Positions 21,012 through 32,263 of a stretch of DNA of 64,000 bases are shown here, piece by piece. A program made the position numbers and the translations under genes. How positions within the stretch are numbered: the first letter of the stretch is position 1; each line of letters starts with the position of its first letter. Below the pieces are notes generated by a model. That model did no database searches, was not told the origin of the DNA, and was given only the letters and a program-made list of their open reading frames with translations. Origin of the DNA: Nephrocerus scutellatus (taxonomy: Eukaryota; Arthropoda; Insecta; Diptera; Pipunculidae); NCBI GenBank assembly GCA_947095585.1, contig OX352761.1, positions 85,303,919 through 85,367,918 of the forward strand. Direction: 5' to 3'.

Positions 21012-21230
21012 CGCTAAATAGTTTAAAAAGGCGACGTGCTAAGAACCACCATATTTTAACCAATCCAAATTAAAACCAAAATTTCAAAGTTTTTGCGGAA
21101 CAGTGCCATTGCGCTAAATAGTTAAAAAGGTGACGTGCTAAGAACCGCCATATTTTAACCAATCCAAATTAAAGCCAACATTTAAATTTCAAAGTTTTTG
21201 CGGAAACAGTCCCAGAGCGCTAAATAGTTT
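21012..21230. repeat. About 100-bp tandem repeat, three units at the array's left edge
   Basis: GCGCTAAATAGTT(T)AAAAAGG begins at about 21012, 21113 and 21216, with GACGTGCTAAGAACC and CCATATTTTAACCAATCC text in the first two. Later array units contain only the last two of these, because the array boundary (21103) lies between the first and second. Confidence 0.75.
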
Positions 21231-21619
21231 GAAAGGGCGACATACCTAGGGTCGCCAGCGTTCCTCAAAACTAATTTATAGTTACTATTGAAGCAGTGCG
21301 AGTGCATGTTATAAGTTATAAATTGTGCAGCAGCGCCATTAAACAGGAATTTTAATCCAGCAAATCAACTTAACAAAAGCAATATTTTATCGACAAGTTG
21401 CAAAAGGTCAAACGGGGAAAACTAAGCGAATTTCGTTTTGAGGAGAATATGTGTGCCTAAAACTATGCAGAGGAAAAAGTAGTTTTTTTTGATAATTGAG
21501 ATTTTCGAAAGCTTTCTCGATAAGACTTTCAACTATTGCAGAGCATTCTAAAAGTATTTAAAGTGTTAATAGCAGTGGTTGTAAAACCTAATTTTTTTTA
21601 AAACTAGAAGCTAACTTAA

Positions 21620-21808
21620 ATGTTAATTACTTTTCTTAACGTTTTATTTCAATTTCCTTATCAAATTAAATTAATTTTATTTATTTGTGTACTGCATTTA
21701 GTGGCTGTAGGCGTGGCGGATGAGCCTTTCGTTTGCGTCCCTTTTTCCCATTTTGGAAGTAAATTCTGCCAGCAGGATCCGCATTCAAAAAAGGGGAAAG
21801 CCAGGTAA
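21620..21808 (+). CDS. Short ORF with secretion-signal-like N-terminus, then a splice-donor-like GT (unit 1)
   Basis: A 62-codon frame starts MLITFLNVLFQFPYQIKLIL, continues with the hydrophobic FICVLHLVAVGVADEPF and ends with FGSKFCQQDP and a basic tail. The N-terminus looks like a signal peptide with a plausible cleavage near GVA-DE. CCAG|GTAAAAG at 21801-21811 could be a 5' splice site, which would make this a first exon. Equivalent sequence occurs in all five units (unit 2: 24436-24624), but ATG is AGG in units 3-5. It may be a real exon of a flanking gene swept into the array or a chance frame. I do not recognise the product. Confidence 0.3.
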   Translation: MLITFLNVLFQFPYQIKLILFICVLHLVAVGVADEPFVCVPFSHFGSKFCQQDPHSKKGKAR

Positions 21809-22179
21809 AAGAAAATAAGTCTTGTGTACATATTGTATGGATTAACGGCTACTAAGAGCAGTAAGGAATATATTTACATATTCGTTGTTTTTTTTTTATT
21901 TTTTTCTTTATTAAATTTTATTGTTTGGTTTTATTATTTATAATTTATTGCAACATAATTAAATTAAAATTAATATTGAAGTATTTGAAAAGAATTTGAA
22001 TTGTTTTCTCTTGATTTTGAAAGCGACTAAACAGTCAATAAAATTTATAAGGAATGCGAACTAGTTGAAGCTTTTATTGTCTTTGCCCAGCGGGTTGAAG
22101 ATACCTCTGTTTGTGGTCTTCTAGCTTTTTTAGTTATCCTTAAATAGTCGTTAACACAATAAAAACCAAATTGAAAAAA

Positions 22180-22706
22180 CATTTCGCACCACCTAAAAAC
22201 AAAACGTATGAAAGATGCCAGTACCATCGTATTAAGCAAGCGCCAAACGAACGTTTTGAGGAAATGAAAAATGTAGTTATCCAGCCAATGTTCAAGAAGA
22301 ATTTATGATGAATCAGATCGTGGTCGGAATTTATTATGAGCAGACGCGGCAAAAATTACGGACTGAAGATCATCTTGATAAAGCAAAGAAGATTTTCAGA
22401 GCTGCTGAAAGAGCTGAAAAACAAATGCATGAGCTGGAAGGTGAATATAGTGTGAACGCGGTTACTAAAGAATTTGGTTGCAAAAGATGTGGCAAAAAGC
22501 ATGGCCCAAAAAATTGTCCAACTTACAAAAAGGTATGTAAGGGATGCGGCCGACAGGGTCATTTTAAAATAATGTGTAAATCAAATAAAGCACAAGAACA
22601 AAATAATTCCAAGCAAAATCAATCAGAAAAAAGTAGAAAATACAAGTCCAGAAATAAAATATATAAAAATGTAAACACGTTAGGTGAAGACTCGGAATCA
22701 GAATAA
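22180..22706 (+). pseudogene. Unit 1 gag: C-terminal half with two zinc knuckles
   Basis: After a frame-disrupted stretch (KNKTYERCQYHRIKQAPNER) a 133-codon frame (22305-22706) carries MMNQIVVGIYYEQTRQKLRT, AAERAEKQMHELEGE and two Cys/His boxes: CKRCGKKHGPKNC and CKGCGRQGHFKIMC. The second is a classic C-x2-C-x4-H-x4-C RNA-binding knuckle. The arrangement is that of Mag/K02A2.6-like gypsy Gag. The N-terminal capsid part was lost in the short-unit deletion. The frame stops at 22704 before protease, so Gag is broken. Confidence 0.7.
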
Positions 22707-22744
22707 GATGACACGTCATATCCTGAGTACAAAGTAGGACTAAC

Positions 22745-23754
22745 TATCAATTCATTAAGTGGAGATGATAAATGGGTAGAAAAACTGGTAGTTGGTTCGA
22801 GCTCGTTGAAAGTTTAATTAGACACTGGAGCAGAGTGTAATGTACTGCCAAGACAATAAGCGGCAGAATTGAATTTAAAAATTGAAAAATCAGCAACCAA
22901 GAGATTATTACACAATAACGAAAGCGTATCAGTAGTAGGTGAAGCCAATGCATTTTGTAAAGCGAAAAATAAAATAGAGAATGGTAACTTCAAAATTATT
23001 GACAGTAAGCTTTCGCCTATACTGGGCAGACAAATCTGCGAAAAATTTGGATTCATCATACGAGTACATGAAGTATCAGCAAAGAAGGCGGAACCTGATA
23101 AAATCAATATAGGTTGCTGCAAAAACTTTGAATATGAAATAGACTTCATTGAACATCCAAAATTTAAAATAATAACTCCAAGAAGAATACCGCATGCTTT
23201 GCGTGATAAAGTCAAAGTCGAGTGAGACAAAATGGTAAACATGGGAATTATTGAGACAGTAACAAAACCAACAACAGCAGTAAGCCCAATAGTTGTGGTA
23301 AATAAAGGCAACAAAATTCGAATATGTCTGGACCCAACAGACTTAAATAAAAACATAAAGCGAAGACATTATCCACTGAAAACAGTAGAAGAAATTTCAG
23401 CACGAGTAAAAAGAGCTAAATATTTCACAAAATTAGATTGTCAAAAGGGATTTTGGCAGATTCGTGTGAAAAAGCGAACGTCAGAGTACTTAACTTTCGG
23501 AACGCCATGGGGTGGTTACTGTTTTAAGCGACTTCCATTTGGAATAATTTCGGCACCCGAAATATTTTCTGAAATAATGAATAGTACGCTGCAAGGAATA
23601 GAGAACTGTGAGACAGCAATGGATGACATCTTTATGTTTGCTGAAAACAAAGAAAAATTACAAAAAATAACTAAAAAAGTAATGAAAGGCTAACGCAAGT
23701 AGGATTTACTCTAAACAAAGATAAATGTGAGTATACTAGGATCGAAAATATCAA
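22745..23754 (+). pseudogene. Unit 1 protease and reverse transcriptase (broken)
   Basis: Protease (about 22805-22860) has LDTGAECNVLPRQ preceded by a TAA and followed by another TAA (CAATAAGCGG). RT then reads RIPHALRDKVK, VVVNKGNKIRICLDPTDLNK, YFTKLDCQKGFWQIRVKKR (catalytic Asp in KLD) and AMDDIFMF as the YxDD box. A TGA at 23224 splits the frame that is continuous in unit 3. The thumb breaks off at about 23754 (NKDKCEYTRIENIK), where unrelated sequence starts. The RT matches the Mag/K02A2.6-like gypsy lineage. Confidence 0.8.
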
Positions 23755-24435
23755 AAAAACATTAACAACGACTGTCGCTGCCTGATTTTCCTGATTGAGC
23801 CCAAAGTGCTCCGAATATAAATATCCGCTTACTGAGGTAAGTAAAAAAATGGATTTTATTTCATAATGAAAAGAAATAAAATAATCTTGAAATTCACAAT
23901 CAATTATTTCAATGCTTACTTTCGTGCCATTGCGCTAAATAGTTAAAAAGGTGACGTGCTAAGAACCGCCATATTTTAACCAATCCAAATTAAAGCCAAC
24001 ATTTAAATTTCAAAGTTTTTGCGGAAACAGTCACAGAGCGCTAAATAGTTTGAAAGGGCGACATACCTAGGGTCGCCATCGTTCCTCAAAACTAATTTAT
24101 AGTTTCTATTGAAGCAGTGCGAGTGCATGCCATTAAACAGGAATTTTAATCCAGCAAATCAACTTAACAAATGCAATATTTTATCGACAAGTTGCAAAAG
24201 GTCAAACGGGGAAAACTAAGCGAATTTCGTTTCACCAACCAGGCAGAAAATATTGAGGAGAATATGTGTGCCTAAAACTATGCAGAGGAAAGAAGTAGTT
24301 TTTTTTTGATAATTGAGATTTTCGAAAGCTTTCTCGATAAGACTTTTAACTATTGCAGAGCATTCTAAAAGTATTTAAAGTGTTAATAGCAGTGGTTGTA
24401 AAACCTAATTTTTTTAAAACTAGAAGCTAACTTAA

Positions 24436-24624
24436 ATGTTAATTACTTTTCTTAACGTTTTATTTCAATTTCCTTATCAAATTGCATTAATTTTTTTTAT
24501 TTGTGTACTGCATTTAGTGGCCGTAGGCGTGGCGGATAAGCCTTTCGTTTGTGTCCCTTTTTCCCATTTTGGAAGTAAATTCTGCCGGCAGGATCCGCAT
24601 TCAAAAGAGTGGAAAGCCAGGTAA
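24436..24624 (+). CDS. Short secretion-signal-like ORF, unit 2 copy
   Basis: The same 62-codon frame as at 21620, with changes K to A and L to F in the hydrophobic part, E to K and Q to R after it, and KG to EW near the end. The splice-donor-like CCAGGTAAAAG is retained (24617-24627). A start codon is present only here and in unit 1. Function unknown. Confidence 0.3.
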   Translation: MLITFLNVLFQFPYQIALIFFICVLHLVAVGVADKPFVCVPFSHFGSKFCRQDPHSKEWKAR

Positions 24625-24929
24625 AAGAAAATAAGTCTTGTGTACATATTGTATGGATTAACGGCTACTAAGAGCAGTAAGGAATATATTTACATACTCG
24701 TTTTTTTTTTTTTTTTTCTTGTTTGGTTTTATTATATATAATTTATTGCAACATAATTGAATTAAAATTAATATTGAAGTATTTGAAAAGAATTTGAATT
24801 GTTTTCTCTTGATTTTGAAAAATTTATAAGGAATGCGAACTAGTTGAAGCTTTTATTGTCTTTGCCCAGCGGGTTGAAGATACCTCTGTTTGTGGTCTTT
24901 CTAGCTTTTTTAGTTATCCTTAAATAGGT

Positions 24930-25174
24930 TGCAGCAACCATGCAGGGATAAATTAAGTTAGCATGGTGTGTGGCTGGGATCAGTGATCCCCATGTAAGTA
25001 TTCGACGTTCCGCCAAAATCAATGAGACTGACTAGTTATAAGGACCGATGGACAGACCACCGTCGGTCAAGTCCTTAACGGTACAAGTGTAACGAGGTCT
25101 GTCACATTGGCACTGAAGTCAGTCAATAAACACTACTCAAACGATCAACACTTGCGCATCACTATCACGTTACA
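24930..25174 (+). repeat. LTR of element D (unit 2)
   Basis: The sequence begins TGCAGCAACCATGCAGGG and ends CACTATCACGTTACA, with an AATAAACACTACTC polyadenylation-type signal near 25124. It is followed at once by a primer-binding site. The 5' boundary is an estimate, since only this one LTR of element D is seen, repeated in units 3 and 5. It sits inside a palindrome GGTTGCAGCAACC (24928-24940). Confidence 0.65.
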
Positions 25175-25192
25175 TGGTGTCAGACGTGGGAT
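25175..25192 (+). promoter_or_regulatory. Primer-binding site, tRNA-Leu type (unit 2)
   Basis: TGGTGTCAGACGTGGGAT directly follows the LTR and differs by about one base from the complement expected for an insect tRNA-Leu 3' end (TGGTGTCAGAAGTGGG). This is where minus-strand DNA synthesis would start. Repeated in units 3 and 5. Confidence 0.6.
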
Positions 25193-25464
25193 AAAGTGAA
25201 AAAAATTCATTAAAATAGTGCTGTAAAGATAAAAGAAAGTGTTTAAATAAGTTAAATGGGCTCAAAAATAAAAGCATACAAATAAAGTATTGCAAAATAA
25301 AATGTAAATTTCTAAGAAAAAAGTTCACTTGAAAGATCTTGTTACGATACGCAAGCGCGAGTGCAACGGTAAAAGATAATAAAAAAAAGAATTGTCTAGA
25401 AAAAGAAAACGAGCTCAAGTGTGTAAGTGTCTAAGATACAGACAAGAAAATCAACGCAATAACA

Positions 25465-26219
25465 ATGAGCGGAATTATGCCACCAAAACAGCTGCATGTA
25501 AATGGTGATATCGACATGGCGGTTGAATGGACAGAAGAGCTAGAAATGTATGAGAATTATTCAATTGCAGCCAAAAATAAGTGCAGAATCAGCGGAAGTA
25601 CAAGCAGCAAATTTTTTAACAATAATTGGACGCGACGCTTGAAAAGAACTGAATAACTTGGGACTTCTGATGCAGAAAAAAAGTCGTTAACACAATAAAA
25701 ACCAAATTGAAAAAAACATTTCGCACCACCTAAAAACAAAACGTATGAAAGATGCCAGTACCATCGTATTAAGCAAGCGCCAAACGAACGTTTTGAGGAA
25801 ATGAAAAATGTAGTTATCCAGCCAATGTTCAAAAAGAATTTATGATGAATCAGATCGTGGTCGGAATTTATTATGAGCAGACGCGGCAAAAATTACGGAC
25901 TGAAGATCATCTTGATAAAGCAAAGAAGATTTGCAGAGCTGCTGAAAGAGCTGAAAAACAAATGCATGAGCTGGAAGGTGAACATAGTGTGAACGCGGTT
26001 ACTAAAGAGTTTGGTTGCAAAAGATGTGGCAAAAAGCATGGCCCAAAAAATTGTCCAACTTACAAAAAGGTATGTAAGGGATGCGGCCGACAGGGTTATT
26101 TTAAAATAATGTGTAAATCAAATAAAGCACAAGAACAAAATAATTCCAAGCAAAATCAATCAGAAAAATGTAGAAAATACAAGTCCAGAAATAAAATATA
26201 TAAAAATGTAAACACGTAA
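25465..26219 (+). pseudogene. Unit 2 gag (frameshifted, zinc knuckle His lost)
   Basis: The Gag start is present: MSGIMPPKQLHVNGDIDMAV followed by an acidic segment to SIAAK, then a one-base insertion (AAAAATAAG against AAAATAAG in unit 3) shifts the frame. The later part (25842-26219) has both Cys/His boxes, with the second reading CGRQGYFKIMC (His to Tyr), which would impair zinc binding. A TAA replaces TTA after NVNT. Gag packages element RNA; this copy cannot. Confidence 0.75.
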
Positions 26220-26279
26220 GGGGAAGACTCGGAATCAGAATAAGATGACACGTCATATCCTGAGTACAAAGTAGGACTA

Positions 26280-27295
26280 GTAACTATCAATTCATTAAGT
26301 GGAGATGATAAATGGGTAGAAAAACTGGTAGTTGGTTCGAGCACGTTGAAAGTTTAATTAGACACTGGAGCAGAGTGTAATGTACTGCCAAGACAATAAG
26401 CGGAAGAATTGAATTTAAAAATTGAAAAATCAGCAACCAAGAGATTATTACACAATAACGAAAGCGTATCAGTAGTAGGTGAAGCAAATGCATTTTGTAA
26501 AGCGAAAAATAAAATAGAGAATGGTAACTTCAAAATTATTGACAGTAAACTTTCGCCTATACTGGGCAGACAAATCTGCGAAAAATTTGGATTCATCATA
26601 TGAGTACATGAAGTATCAGTAAAGAAGGCGGAACCTGATAAAATCAATATAGGTTGCTGCAAAAACTTTGAATATGAAATAGACTTCATAGAACATCCAA
26701 AATTTAAAATAATACCTCCAAGAAGAATACCGCATGCTTTGCGTGATAAAGTCAAAGTCGAGTTAGACAAAATGGTAAACATGGGAATTATTGAGACAGT
26801 AACAAAACCAACAACAGCAGTAAGCCCAATAGTTGTGGTAAATAAAGGCAACAAAATTCGAATATGTCTGGACCCAACAGACTTAAATAAAAACATAAAG
26901 CGAAGACATTATCCACTGAAAACAGTAGAAGAAATTTCAGCACGAGTAAAAAGAGCTAAATATTTCACAAAATTAGATTGTCAAAAGGGATTTTGGCAGA
27001 TTCGTGTGAAAAAGCGAACGTCAGAGTACTTAACTTTCGGAACGCCATGGGGTGGTTACTGTTTTAAGCTACTTTCATTTGGAATAATTTCGGCACCCGA
27101 AATATTTTCTGAAATAATGAATAGTACGCTGCAAGGAATAGAGAACTGTGAGACAGCAATGGATGACATCTTTATGTTTGCTGAAAACAAAGAAAAATTA
27201 CAAAAAATAACTAAAAAAGTAATGAAAGGCTAACGCAAGTAGGATTTACTCTAAACAAAGATAAATGTGAGTATACTAGGATCGAAAATATCAAA
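26280..27295 (+). pseudogene. Unit 2 protease and reverse transcriptase (broken)
   Basis: The layout is that of unit 1, with a TGA after FGFII at about 26600 and a Leu for the Arg-Leu-Pro segment near 27068 (CFKLLSFG for CFKRLPFG). The frame 26739-27233 covers the RT fingers and palm to the AMDD box. It shares the protease stops V*LDTGA and RQ*AEE with unit 1. The break in the thumb is at the same base as in the other units. Confidence 0.8.
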
Positions 27296-28435
27296 AAAAC
27301 ATTAACAACGACTGTCGCTGCCTGATTTTCCTGATTGAGCCCAAAGTGCTCCGAATATAAATATCCGCTTACTGAGGTTAGTAAAAAAATGGATTTTATT
27401 TCATAATGAAAAGAAATAAAATAATCTTGAAATTCACAATCAATTATTTCAATGCTTACTTTCGTGCCATTGCGCTAAATAGTTAAAAAGGTGACGTGCT
27501 AAGAACCGCCATATTTTAACCAATCCAAATTAAAGCCAACATTTAAATTTCAAAGTTTTTGCGGAAACAGTCCCAGAGCGCTAAATAGTTTGAAAGGGCG
27601 ACATACCTAGGGTCGCCATCGTTCCTCAAAACTAATTTATAGTTACTATTGAAGCAGTGCGAGTGCATGCCATTAAACAGGAATTTTAATCCAGCAAATC
27701 AACTTAACAAAAGCAATATTTTATCGACAAAAAGGTAGCAAAAGGTCAAACGGGGAAAACTAAGAGAATTTCGTTTCACTAACCAGGCAGAAAATATTGA
27801 GGAGAATATGTGTGCCTAAAACTATGCAGAGGAAAGAAGTAGTTTTTTTTTTTTTTTGATAATTGAGATTTTCGAAAGCTTTCTCGATAAGACTTTCAAC
27901 TATTGCAGAGCATTCTAAAAGTATTTAAAGTGTTAATAGCAGTGGTTGTAAAACCTAATTTTTTTAAAACTAGAAGCTAACTTAAAGGTTAATTACTTTT
28001 CTTAACGTTTTATTTCAATTTCCTTATCAAATTGCATTAATTTTTTTTATTTGTGTACTGCATTTAGTGGCCGTAGGCGTGGCGGATAAGCCTTTCGTTT
28101 GTGTCCCTTTTTCCCATTTTGGAAGTAAATTTTGCCGGCAGGATCCGCATTCAAAAGAGTGGAAAGCCACGTAAAAGAAAATAAGTCTTGTATACATATT
28201 GTATGGATTAACGGCTACTAAGAGCAGTAAGGAATATATTTACATATTCGTTTTTTATTTATTTTTTTCTTTATTAAATTTTCTTGTTTGGTTTTATTAT
28301 TTATAATTTATTGCAACATAATTGAATTAAAATTAATATTGAAGTATTTGAAAAGAATTTGAATTGTTTTCTCTTGATTTTGAAAGCGACTAAACAGTCA
28401 ATAAAATTTATAAGGAATGCGAACTAGTTGAAGCT

Positions 28436-29236
28436 TTTATTGTCTTTGCCCAGCGGGTTGAAGATACCTCTGTTTGTGGTCTTTCTAGCTTTTTTAGTTA
28501 TCCTTAAATAGGTTGCAGCAACCATGCAGGGATAAATTAAGTTAGCATGGTGTGTGGCTGGGATCAGTGATCCCCATGTAAGTATTCGACGTTCCGCCAA
28601 AATGAATGAGACTGACTAGTTATAAGGACCGATGGACAGACCACAGTCGGTCAAGTCCTTAACGGTACAAGTGTAACGAGGTCTGTCACATTGGCACTGA
28701 AGTCAGTCAATAAACACTAATCAAACAATCAACACTTGCGCATCACTATCACGTTACATGGTGTCAGACGTGGGATAAAGTGAAGAAAATTCATTAAAAT
28801 AGTGCTGTAAAGATAAAAGAAAGTGTTTAAATAAGTTAAATGGGCTCAAAAATAAAAGCATACAAATAAAGTATTGCAAAATAAAATGTAAATTTCTAAG
28901 AAAAAAGTTCACTTGAAAGATCTTGTTACGATACGCAAGCGCGAGTGCAACGGTAAAAGATAATAAAAAAAAGAATTGTCTAGAAAAAGAAAACGAGCTC
29001 AAGTGTGTAAGTGTCTAAGATACAGACAAGAAAATCAACGCAATAACAATGAGCGGAATTATGCCACCAAAACAGCTGCATGTAAATGGTGATATCGACA
29101 TGGCGGTTGAATGGACAGAAGAGCTAGAAATGTATGAGAATTATTCAATTGCAGCCAAAATAAGTGCAGAATCAGCGGAAGTACAAGCAGCAAATTTTTT
29201 AACAATAATTGGACGCGACGCTTGAAAAGAACTGAA
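28436..29236 (+). repeat. Unit 3 LTR, primer-binding site and gag start of element D
   Basis: The LTR lies at about 28510-28755, followed by TGGTGTCAGACGTGGGAT, an A-rich leader and the gag ATG near 29049. The gag N-terminal frame continues through ISAESAEVQAANFLTIIGRD to a TGA (GCTTGA) at about 29222, shared by the long units, so the master copy was already mutated. Confidence 0.7.
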
Positions 29237-29423
29237 TAACTTGGGACTTCTGATGCAGAAAAAAAGTCGTTAACACAATAAAAACCAAATTGAAAAAACA
29301 TTTCGCACCACCTAAAAACAAAACGTATGAAAGATGCCAGTACCATCGTATTAAGCAAGCGCCAAACGAACGTTTTGAGGAAATGAAAAATGTAGTTATC
29401 CAGCCAATGTTCAAGAAGAATTT

Positions 29424-29801
29424 ATGATGAATCAGATCGTGGTCGGAATTTATTATGAGCAGACGCGGCAAAAATTACGGACTGAAGATCATCTTGATAA
29501 AGCAAAGAAGATTTGCAGAGCTGCTGAAAGAGCTGAAAAACAAATGCATGAGCTGGAAGGTGAACATAGTGTGAACGCGGTTACTAAAGAGTTTGGTTGC
29601 AAAAGATGTGGCAAAAAGCATGGCCCAAAAAATTGTCCAACTTACAAAAAGGTATGTAAGGGATGCGGCCGACAGGGTTATTTTAAAATAATGTGTAAAT
29701 CAAATAAAGCACAAGAACAAAATAATTCCAAGCAAAATCAATCAGAAAAATGTAGAAAATACAAGTCCAGAAATAAAATATATAAAAATGTAAACACGTA
29801 A
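29424..29801 (+). pseudogene. Unit 3 gag C-terminal half
   Basis: A 125-codon frame nearly identical to unit 2, with the same His to Tyr change in the second zinc knuckle and the same stop after NVNT. This pairs units 2 and 3 in the gag region. Confidence 0.7.
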
Positions 29802-29859
29802 GGGGAAGACTCGGAATCAGAATAAGATGACACGTCATATCCTGAGTACAAAGTAGGAC

Positions 29860-30877
29860 TAGTAACTATCAATTCATTAAGTGGAGATGATAAATGGGTA
29901 GAAAAACTGGTAGTTGGTTCGAGCACGTTGAAAGTTTAATTAGACACTGGAGCAGAGTGTAATGTACTGCCAAGACAATAAGCGGAAGAATTGAATTTAA
30001 AAATTGAAAAATCAGCAACCAAGAGATTATTACACAATAACGAAAGCGTATCAGTAGTAGGTGAAGCAAATGCATTTTGTAAAGCGAAAAATAAAATAGA
30101 GAATGGTAACTTCAAAATTATTGACAGTAAGCTTTCGCCTATACTGGGCAGACAAATCTGCGAAAAATTTGGATTCATCATACGAGTACATGAAGTATCA
30201 GCAAAGAAGGCGGAACCTGATAAAATCAATATAGGTTGCTGCAAAAACTTTGAATATGAAATAGACTTCATAGAACATCCAAAATTTAAAATAATACCTC
30301 CAAAAAGAATACCGCATGCTTTGCGTGATAAAGTCAAAGTCGAGTTAGACAAAATGGTAAACATGGGAATTATTGAGACAGTAACAAAACCAACAACAGC
30401 AGTAAGCCCAATAGTTGTGGTAAATAAAGGCAACAAAATTCGAATATGTCTGGACCCAACAGACTTAAATAAAAACATAAAGCGAAGACATTATCCACTG
30501 AAAACAGTAGAAGAAATTTCAGCACGAGTAAAAAGAGCTAAATATTTCACAAAATTAGATTGTCAAAAGGGATTTTGGCAGATTCGTGTGAAAAAGCGAA
30601 CGTCAGAGTACTTAACTTTCGGAACGCCATGGGGTGGTTACTGTTTTAAGCGACTTCCATTTGGAATATCTTCGGCACCCGAAATATTTTCTGAAATAAT
30701 GAATAGTACGCTGCAAGGAATAGAGAACTGTGAGACAGCAATGGATGACATCTTTATGTTTGCTGAAAACAAAGAAAAATTACAAAAAATAACTAAAAAA
30801 GTAATGAAAGGCTAACGCAAGTAGGATTTACTCTAAACAAAGATAAATGTGAGTATAGTAGGATCGAAAATATCAAA
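29860..30877 (+). pseudogene. Unit 3 protease and reverse transcriptase (longest RT frame)
   Basis: The RT frame 29991-30815 (274 codons) is open from just after the protease through fingers, palm (YFTKLDCQKGFWQIRV), RLPFGISSAPEIFSEI and the AMDDIFMF catalytic box. The protease immediately upstream still has the two shared stop codons, and the thumb is truncated at about 30877. It is the best-preserved RT of the array but cannot be a complete enzyme: no thumb, RNase H or integrase follows. The box has Ala where most gypsy RTs have Tyr or Val before xDD. Confidence 0.8.
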
Positions 30878-32263
30878 AAAACATTAACAACGACTGTCGC
30901 TGCCTGATTTTCCTGATTGAGCCCAAAGTGCTCCGAATATAAATATCCGCTTACTGAGGTAAGTAAAAAAATGGATTTTATTTCATAATGAAAAGAAATA
31001 AAATAATCTTGAAATTCACAATCAATTATTTCAATGCTTACTTTCGTGCCATTGCGCTAAATAGTTAAAAAGATGACGTGCTAAGAACCGCCATATTTTA
31101 ACCAATCCAAATTAAAGCCAACATTTAAATTTCAAAGTTTTTGCGGAAACAGTCCCAGAGCGCTAAATAGTTTGAAAGGGCGACATACCTAGGGTCGCCA
31201 TCGTTCCTCAAAACTAATTTATAGTTACTATTGAAGCAGTGCGAGTGCATGCCATTAAACAGGAATTTTAATCCAGCAAATCAACTTAACAAAAGCAATA
31301 TTTTATCGACAAAAAGGTTGCAAAAGGTCAAACGGGGAAAACTAAGCTAATTTCGTTTCACCAACCAGGCAGAAAATATTGAGGAGAATATGTGTGCCTA
31401 AAACTATGCAGAGGAAAGAAGTAGTTTTTTTTTGATAATTGAGATTTTCGAAAGCTTTCTCGATAAGACTTTCAACTATTGCAGAGCATTCTAAAAGTAT
31501 TGAAAGTGTTAATAGCAGTGGTTGTAAAACCTAATTTTTTTAAAACTAGAAGCTAACTTAAAGGTTAATTACTTTTCTTAACGTTTTATTTCAATTTCCT
31601 TATCAAATTGCATTAATTTTTATTTATTTATTTTATTTGTGTACTGCATTTAGTGGCCGTAAGCGTGGCGGATAAGCCTTTCGTTTGTGTCCCTTTTTCC
31701 CATTTTGGAAGTAAATTCTGTCGGCAGGATCCGCATTCAAAAGAGTGGAAAGCCAGGTAAAAGAAAATAAGTCTTGTGTACATATTGTATGAATTAACGG
31801 CTACTAAGAGCAGTAAGGAATATATTTACATATTCATATTATATACATATATTTTTATTTTTTTCTTTATTAAATTTTCTTGTTTGGTTTTATTATTTAT
31901 AATTTATTGCAACATAATTGAATTAAAATTAATATTGAAGTATTTGAAAAGAATTTGAATTGTTTTCTCTTGATTTTGAAAGCGACTAAACAGTCAATAA
32001 AATTTATAAGGAATGCGAACTAATTGAAGCTTTTATTGTCTTTGCCCAGCGGGTTGAAGATACCTCTGTTTATGGTCTTTCTAGCTTTTTTAGTTATCCT
32101 TAAATAGTCGTTAACACAATAAATACCAAATTGAAAAAACATTTCGCACCACCTAAAAACAAAACGTATGAAAGATGCCAGTACCATGGTATTAAGCAAG
32201 CGCCAAACGAACGTTTTGAGGAAATGAAAAATTAGTTATCCAGCCAATGTTCAAGAAGAATTT

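Larger units (their letters stand above)
21103..23923 (+). repeat. Tandem array unit 1 (short form, 2821 bp)
   Basis: The unit runs from GTGCCATTGCGC at 21103 to the next GTGCCATTGCGC at 23924. Its content is 100-bp repeats, about 0.9 kb of leader with a short secretory-looking ORF, a gag zinc-knuckle region, protease and RT up to the RT thumb, and a 170-bp tail with CTGAGGTAAGT. The gypsy LTR and gag N-terminus present in long units are missing: AAATAG joins directly to TCGTTAACAC at about 22142. This unit alone keeps a 26-base piece TTATAAGTTATAAATTGTGC... near 21310. Confidence 0.9.
23924..27463 (+). repeat. Tandem array unit 2 (long form, 3540 bp)
   Basis: Same content as unit 1, plus a 750-bp segment (about 24926-25682) with a gypsy LTR, primer-binding site, leader and gag N-terminus. 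The splice-donor-like GTAAGT in the tail reads GTTAGT here. In gag the second zinc knuckle has His changed to Tyr, shared with unit 3. Confidence 0.9.
27464..31045 (+). repeat. Tandem array unit 3 (long form, 3582 bp)
   Basis: Long form with LTR and gag N-terminus. It holds the longest surviving RT frame of the array (29991-30815). ATG to AGG in the small leader ORF and AAAAAGGT(A/T)GCAAAAGG are shared with unit 4. Confidence 0.9.

Noticed and set aside
22814..23356. 180-codon minus-strand frame repeated in all array units (for example 26354-26896, 29936-30478, 40073-40615)
   Set aside because: It lies exactly opposite the protease/RT coding sequence. Its repetition follows from the array and it has no motif of its own.
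31776..31958. 60-codon frame of Ile/Tyr/Phe-rich sequence in unit 4
   Set aside because: It runs through a low-complexity T-rich stretch that differs in length between units, so it is not conserved.
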